From NCBI GenBank assembly GCA_963693365.1, contig CAVNZM010000010.1, positions 4,464,001 through 4,528,000 of the forward strand: a DNA stretch of 64,000 bases, read 5' to 3'. The notes below the pieces were generated by a model. That model searched no databases, had not been told where the DNA came from, and worked only from the letters and a program-made list of their open reading frames with translations. Position numbers and translations under genes: made by a program. This document shows positions 57,690-64,000 of the stretch, in pieces. Source of the stretch: Amoebidium appalachense. Lineage: Eukaryota; Ichthyosporea. Position 1 is the stretch's first letter. Each line of letters begins with the position of its first letter.

Positions 57690-59220
57690 TTTTTATAATG
57701 ACTTTATTGATATGCTCAGCAAAATAGAAGCCATCGAGATATCACCGATATCTCGGAGAAGAAAATACAAAAGCCCTCACTTTCGGATACGGAGGAGATA
57801 ACGACTTTAATAATCATACACCCTAGAAAACTCATTAAACATATAGGTATATAAAGGCTTTCGTTTTTTCTTTTTGTGGTGGGAAGGGGTCCCGCGCGCT
57901 CAGGGGAACGTGACACTGTGTGCGTGTAGTGCGGCCTTGTCTATTCCTACTGTTGTGAGAGTGTGGGGACATCTCCCTTCCGCGGAGTTTCTCGCTTGAG
58001 TAGTGGTTTCTTCGACATCTGGTGGCCCACTGCAACTTACGGTGACTTCTACACGCTATCTACGCTTCTACGCGAGTTATTGGCGGTGGGCTGCTGCAAC
58101 TTCTTCAACTGCTTCTGCGCTGCGTGAGTGGAGGGGTAGCTACTTGGGTCGTCGAGGAGCTTTCCTTGTGGCTGCCGTGTTTTCAGCCTTCAGCAGTATG
58201 GCAATGACTGGGTTTGCTTGCATGCATTCTGTAGTTGTGTTTTCCTTTGTGTCCTGCCACAACTAGGCCACCTTTTCAAAGAGTTAGAGACAGCTTCTGC
58301 GGGTTTTCTAGGGGGAGGGCCCGTGGGGATTGTTTTCTCGCTCGAATTTGGTCTGCATTGCTCTTTAAAGGGCTGACTTGCTTGCTGTGCCCCGATAGGT
58401 TTTGAGGGGGGCCTGTTGGGGAGCAGCAGTAATGATGTTTTCTTGCGGAGTGTGGCCTGGTCATCATCGCTGCATATGACTAGTTGGAGCAAACTAGTTT
58501 CACGCATACACGTGCACTTATACCTTTGCCCGCTGGTGTCCTTTGGTCTCTTGTTGTTTTATTTTTTATTTCATCGCTGTGGCTCTTTCGAAGTCGGTTA
58601 TTTTGGTGGTCATGTAGCCTGTGGCTGCACGTTGCCTTCATATCCACTGGACCACTGATCAATAAATCCCAGTCAAGAGAAAACAATTAAACATACCGTG
58701 GTTCAACAGATAGTCAATAGACGTAATAGCATCGGATTATCTAAATAAGCCAGTCTTCTGATTTCTAACGGAATAATCTGAGATAAATAAATGCATCTAT
58801 CTAAGTGTTTACGAGAAAAAGGTTCTGCACAAAAGTGGCACAAACATTTATGGAAACAAAGGTTACAGCGCCAAAATAAACATTTCCAAGCTATGTCACA
58901 AGGAGGGGTTAGAATTGCAAAATCGGTAAGTGTGGTAGGTTTACGAGAGGAAGGATAAATATAAATAGCTAATTTACACAACGATTGTAAAGAAAATAGA
59001 CGAGTCTCTATTATAAAAAGAAGCACAGGCTCAAGAGCCCTACCATGATACTCTTTATCACAACGATGAAGCAAAGGATATTGAGTATGAAACCCGGTGT
59101 AACATACTGCTGATAACTAGTAGAAGAGAAAAATAAAGGAGATAAGTATTTAAAAGGATATCTCGGAATGGGAGAGATATTGGGGATAGGACATTTGTAC
59201 CTTGGCAGCACAGGAGCCCA
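57690..59220 (-). mobile_element. LINE family B, copy A (split by an insertion)
   Basis: 57690-57843 and 58686-59220 together match 60320-60990 of copy B with few differences. The minus-strand 3' end reads ATATCAATAAAGTCATTATAAAAA, an AATAAA-bearing LINE end. The recognisable coding part includes the C-terminal zinc-like FWRCNLCFHKCLCHFCAEPF. The element is 5'-truncated near 59215. Confidence 0.82.
57844..58685 (+). mobile_element. 842-bp nested insertion with 10-bp target duplication
   Basis: The insert is flanked by identical ATTAAACATA at 57834-57843 and 58686-58695. Removing it restores the copy-B sequence exactly. It carries AATAAA at 58661-58666, about 20 nt before an A-rich 3' end (AGAGAAAACA), so it looks retroposed in plus orientation. 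It has only short reading frames and no terminal inverted or long terminal repeats. Its family is unknown. Confidence 0.8.
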
Positions 59221-59496
59221 TCCAAGAGCCCTCGTTTTTCGTTTTTCAGAGTCTCCTCTCAGCAGTATAGTCAGTCACAGTGCAGCCGCGAAATGCGGAG
59301 CTGAAAGGAAGAAACCCCCTCAAAGTCTTGCAGCAAAGCCTTAGAAGTATACAATCCGAAGACGCATGACTTGTTTCTCGTAGTCTTGATTGCTGCTTCG
59401 TCAACTTCCAGATTGGGTATGGTGCTTCTTTGTGTGATACTTTTGTGCGTGTGCGTTGCACTAGCACATGTGTGCTTGCAAGGCGTTTGTATACGT

Positions 59497-59499
<3 letters not shown>

Positions 59500-59583
<84 letters not shown>

Positions 59584-59597
59584 TGTGTGTTGTGTGT

Positions 59598-59640
<43 letters not shown>
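59500..59640. repeat. (GT)n microsatellite
   Basis: About 135 bp of GT with single CTGTGTGTTG and TATG interruptions, embedded in a broadly GT-rich region (59440-59980). Confidence 0.95.
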
Positions 59641-60319
59641 TGCGCGTTTGTGCACGTGTGTGCGTGTGTGTATGCATACCTGCACGAATATTAATGCGCT
59701 TGTGTGCGTGTGCGGGTGTGTACCTGTGTGTATACATGTCTGTGCGACTTGTGCACCGTGGGTGTCACGGGGTACCCGTGTGCTCAGAGTCATGACCCGT
59801 TCCACCACATAATGTGTGCCTGTGAACGCGAGTGCGTGTGAATGTGTATGTGCACGTGTGTGTCATGCATATGTGTCGGTTTAGCATGATGGCGTGAATG
59901 ATGTCGCGGCCGGAACATGTACACCCGTGAAATGGTGGGTGTGAGCGAGTGAAAGATCTTGTGTGTGTTGTGTACACATGTTTCAGTAAGCCACTGGCTA
60001 TCCCAGTCCACTCAATCGTTTGCCGACCTCGACGACTGCTTCAACATATTTCTAAAACCAAACAGCAGCGGTTGCCATTCCCTAAATGAGATGCATACAA
60101 CATGCCTATTAGCTACATGTCACAAGCACATCCTCTTTGTAAGCTCTCTTTCAGCTTTTATAACACGGCCCGTCTGCGTCTGGCGGAGTGGTACCACCGT
60201 GGCATTGACCTTTCCCTCGCTTCTATGAACTTGACTCAACTGTTCATGTGTGCACAAGTGCGCCTGCTGTTCAAGATGGCCGTGACTGGCAGTTGCAAAC
60301 GTACCGTAATATTTTTATA

Positions 60320-61800
60320 TTTTTATAATGACTTTATTGATATGCTCAGCAAAATAGAAGCCATCGAGATATCACCGATATCTCGGAGAAGAAAATACAA
60401 AAGCCCTCACTCTCGGATACGGAGGAGATAACGACTTAAATAATCATACACCCTAGAAAACTCGTTAAACATACCGTGGTTCAACAGATAGTCAATAGAC
60501 GTAATATCAGGATTATCTAAATAGGCCAGTCTTCTAATTTCTAAGGGAATAATCTGGGATAAATAAATACATCTATCTAAGTGTTTACGAGAAAAAGGTT
60601 CTGCACAAAAGTGGCACAAACATTTATGGAAACAAAGGTTACAGCGCCAAAATAAAAAATAAAAAGCTATATCACAAGGAGGGGTTAGAAATGCAAAATC
60701 GGTAAGTGTGGTAGGTTTACGAGAGGAAGGATAATTATAAGTAGCTAATTTACACAACGATTGTAAAGAAAATAGACGAATCTCTAATTAAAAAGAAGCA
60801 CAGGCTCAAGAGCCCTACCACGATACTCTTTATCACAACGATGAAGCAAAGGATATTGAGTATGAAACCAAGTAACATACTGCTGATAACTAGTAGAAGA
60901 GAAAAATAAAGGAGATAAGTTTTTAAAAGGATATCTCGGAATGGGAGAGAGATTGGGGATAGGACATTGCGCACGAACATCAGAAATGCCGGGAACAGGT
61001 GCTAAAGAAGGAAAGAATTGCAACAAAGGATGATAAGAAGTCAAGCCTAACCAAATGAAAACAAAAGCGAAGTCCTAATTCATTCATACGCTGGCGCGCC
61101 GGAGGGAGACCAAAAACACTCAGCAAGGGAGCCGCCAAAGGATGCCTACGCGAGGTTCGGGAAATAAACTGGATGAATTCATGCTGAAAGGAATCGAATT
61201 CCCGAAGAGCCACGCGCTGTTGCCGTGGAGGGGCACACAAGAGTAACGGGAGGCCATATTCGAAACATGGACGAAGAAAAACTTTATAAAGAGTGAGCAA
61301 ATTGGCAGGATGAATATTAGAGATATTTGCGAATATTCCTTGATAGATATGTAAACGACCACGCGCACGAGAAATGCGCGAAGTCAAAAGGCGCTCAAAC
61401 CAGATACCCTTAGAGGTGAAAGGAATACCTGAATGTTAATAGTCATAGGAGGACACGATTGGGATAGGTTGGTTGTTCAGAGTGTACTGTGCATTGGAAG
61501 AAAAGGTGCCGCATTTATCTATCCCAATTTTCATGAAATTTCGGAAACACCAGTCATCTACTCGAGAAAGTCAAGCACATGTTATTCATGATAGAAGGAT
61601 CGTGCTGTCGTGAGTGACTAAGACAATATCATCAGCGAAAAAAAGGCCGGAGACACGAGAGTCGCCGGCAACTGGAAATTGTTGAATTTCTACCGCTAAG
61701 TCGTCAATAAAGACATCAAAGAGAAGGGGACTCAAAAGTGAACCCTGTAAAAGGCCTCGAGTACGATTGAATCGTTACTCAGTACCCCATTCACAACGGC
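60320..61800 (-). mobile_element. LINE family B, copy B (5'-truncated, frameshifted)
   Basis: The minus strand encodes fragments of a LINE ORF2. RT motifs RGLLQGSLLSPLLFDVFIDD and LFFADDI lie at about 61620-61770. A later segment is LLTLYKVFLRPCFEYGLPLL (61240-61310). The C-terminal Cys/His motif RCNLCFHKCLCHFCAEPF lies at about 60600-60660. Reading frames change several times, so it is inactive. It shares 3' end and coding region with copy A and is related to, but distinct from, the intact LINE at 37691. Confidence 0.85.
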
Positions 61801-63809
61801 AGCCCCATGGGTGCGGTCAAATAACGCCTGAAGTTGCCAACCATGAGCAGTTCACTTTCAATGGGAAACTGAATTTCCAGTTTCCCCCTGAATGCCATAG
61901 AGGGCTATGGGGATTACTCGCGGCCGGAGGCGGGCCGGCCGGCCGGGAACAGCAGAGCGCCGGGACATAACGTTGGATATGGTTACCCGGCACTATATAG
62001 GTGCACGAAGCGCGCGTCAGAATAAAGAAATACCACATGTAGCTTACCATTAACTTTTTTCCCTGTTCAACCTCTTCTAATGGCCAAGTATCTACAGCCG
62101 GGGGTGTTTCAACTTATGCGACGCCAGAATGACGAGTCTTGGGCTCTTTGGTCTAGCGGGACGTGGGTGCTTTTCGGGAAAACAACGTGATTGGCCGCTG
62201 CTCGGTGAACCAGTCACTATGAACCAATCAGAACAAGGGATCTAGCGAGCATTGAGCATCGGCAATTTTTCCGTTACCGCCGACTCAGTCGAGGGAGAAA
62301 TAGCTCCATCTAGGTGTATAAGGCTACATGCAGAAAATCCGTTATAAATAGGTTATAAAAAGCGTATAAAATATAATCAAAAGCGTTTTATATTTACTGT
62401 ATGCAAAACAACTGAAAATCCGTAAAATGCAAACGACATACCGGTTATTGCAAACAGGACACGATCGAGGAAGAGGCTCCATTCAATAGATGCAATCGAG
62501 GATCGACGGGGATGGCAGTTGCGCCAAAAACTCAAATAACGAGTCTCACTGATTTCACGTGTTTGTACGTTTTTATTATTATAATGACTTAAATTGTACG
62601 TTTCTCTCTCGTTTTCATGGCCGTTTACTCCGTGCCCAAAAAAACATGCTTGGTAGGAAGTAGCAATTCTATTTGAGAATAGTAATATTATTTATAGTTT
62701 ACTTTATTAGCCTCTTCAGCCATTAAAAATTTTGGAACAGAGAAACGATTTTGCACCCTCCTCACTTGTTGTTTACCCACCGCCGTGCCCTGTTCTTGTG
62801 AGAAATTCAAGAGTTAACCGTGTGTTCGCATCGTGCCAAGCGTCACCACAAAGGGTTTCTACGCATCTTTGTTACATCGCCAGACATACGTGAGTGTTGG
62901 TGTCTATGTAGCAGTATCACGTGCAAGATCTGCCACGTACGTGTATATGAGGTGTTTCCGCTGATAGCCCCAGAAACCATTTGCCACAACCTCTCTTAGC
63001 ACACGACAAGTTGACTGTAGATTGTTTCGCAAAAGGGGTTCCTTCTCATTTAAGCACTTCCCATACATAAAGCAGTAACACCGTTGAGACTACATTTTCG
63101 GACAGGTGGACAGAGGGGGTCGAAGCGGAATTCAAGAGAACATGTCTGCTACATAATCTCACCGAGAAAAGGTTTCTTGAAACAAAAAGCAGCAGGGTTC
63201 ATACAGATCCTACTTTTGTTAGTGGTTTGTGTTCCGTTGGAAGGGTGCGTTATTGGCAAACCTTCCAGCAACGGGAGGGCTACACTCGAGCGCGGTTATA
63301 AGCATCCTGGCTGAATGGCACCATAAAGTGTCTTCAAGTACGTGTCTAATCCCTGGCCTGTTCTTTGCCTTTCTGACAGCAGAGGTGATATTAGTGCGTA
63401 TGTGGTTTAACAACTTCTCTTGTGCATCCTACATGCAGGTGCCTCTCTACCTTCCTGACGTTTCTTCTCGTCGTTTGTATAACGCTTCCTGTAGATCTTT
63501 GATCATGTTTTAGCTAGCTGCTTCAGTTTGTAGATCCATCCATACCCTTCTATTTTCTCCATCCTTTACACTTCCCGAACACTATGGTCTCGCACACTGT
63601 CTGCCTACACCAATCCTTGGAAGGAAAGATTTCAAAGTTGTGCTTTCCTTGCACTAGATAATTAAGCAGGTTTCATTTGGCCCAGCCACGTAGTCGGGTT
63701 TCTCATCCTGTATGCACCATACGTTTCCTAATGTTTTTGAGTTCAATTAGCCTGTTAACCTTCTGTCTTTTCTCTCTTTTCTGGATGCAGCACTGCCACA
63801 GTGGCCAAC
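61801..63809. other. Intergenic / upstream region of the LIM-type gene
   Basis: Unique-looking sequence. Contains a GGCCGGCCGGCC-rich spot (61931-61950), CCAATCAG (62224), AT-rich 62330-62720, and a tiny LINE stub at 62568-62601. The 5' UTR of the gene at 63810 is expected here. Confidence 0.4.
62568..62601 (-). mobile_element. Minimal LINE-B 3' stub with target duplication
   Basis: TTATTATTATAATGACTTA resembles the first bases of the LINE-B 3' terminus (TTTATAATGACTTTA). It is flanked by TTGTACGTTT on both sides, as expected for an extremely truncated insertion. Confidence 0.4.
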
Positions 63810-63922
63810 ATGGCGTCAAACAGTGACGCCCCGCAGGAGCGCCGGTGCGGCATATGCAAGGTCCCACTGAAGACAACATTTTACGAGAGAGAAGGGCAGA
63901 GCTACTGTGAACAGGACTACAG
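63810..63922 (+). CDS. LIM-type zinc-finger protein, first visible coding exon
   Basis: ATG at 63810 in an exon that probably starts at 63791 (TGCAG|CACT) and ends at ACAG|GTAACT (63922). It encodes MASNSDAPQERR then CGICKVPLKTTFYEREG and QSYCEQDYR. This is the CxxC...FY..(E/D)G..YC..DY pattern of the second zinc module of LIM domains. LIM domains bind protein partners in cytoskeletal and signalling proteins (family knowledge). The first LIM half is not present upstream, so either this is an unusual half-LIM start or an upstream coding exon was missed. The gene continues past the window edge. Confidence 0.6.
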
Positions 63923-64000
63923 GTAACTAATTCCTAGTGAAATTTTAATGTTTTCCTGCTTGTACATGCATGCTACAGTTGCGTCTTTCGTTTTTCTCTT

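Noticed and set aside
62130-62200. TTTGGTCTAGCGGG resembling a tRNA A box
   Set aside because: No B box and no cloverleaf can be drawn in the following 80 nt.

Overview
This is a eukaryotic nuclear window. Its coding exons are short (33 to about 400 bp), joined by GT-AG introns plus one GC-AG intron, and carry no bacterial-style operons. Non-coding DNA dominates and is crowded with (GT)n/(CA)n, (CT)n/(GA)n and unusually long poly-G/poly-C tracts. The gene families (a GTPBP1/2-type translational GTPase, BTB-BACK, ankyrin+PX, a LIM-type zinc module, a dynamin-like P-loop GTPase) and an EN+RT LINE would fit an intron-rich unicellular holozoan or a similar protist. The lineage cannot be fixed from the sequence alone.

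Layout. At 1262-5682 (minus) lie exons of a P-loop GTPase (GxxxxGKS and DxPG motifs) whose 3' part leaves the window. At 5683-14346 is a long intergenic stretch with a 5'-truncated LINE copy, CA/GA microsatellites, an inverted-repeat element and a 966-bp pogo-like MITE that contains a second palindromic MITE. At 14347-16138 (plus) is a two-exon ankyrin-repeat+PX protein. At 18416-32586 (plus) a 19-exon gene, every junction phase-consistent, encodes about 929 residues. It has a disordered N-terminus, a beta-type module that reads like a bacterial secreted-protein repeat, then two BTB-BACK units. Its last coding segment is followed by two decayed 112-bp tandem copies.

From about 33.6 to 46.3 kb there is a mosaic of degenerate composite repeats. 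It includes two copies of an odd element built from iterated AGCAGAAT/ATTCTGCT dyads. The mosaic is interrupted by an apparently intact LINE (37691 to about 42440, minus; ORF1 and ORF2 overlap by 8 nt). At 46855-56709 (minus) is a 13-exon GTPBP1/2 orthologue, complete apart from a single-base frameshift. A CRE and a CCAAT box lie about 0.9 kb upstream of its start.

From 57.7 to 61.8 kb are two copies of a second LINE family. One of them is split by an 842-bp insertion flanked by a 10-bp duplication. The window ends with the first visible coding exon of a LIM-type zinc protein (63810-63922, plus).

The genes look like independent housekeeping or signalling genes, not one pathway. Three single-base frameshifts in otherwise well-conserved exons suggest residual indel errors in the assembly, or decay in the first gene.
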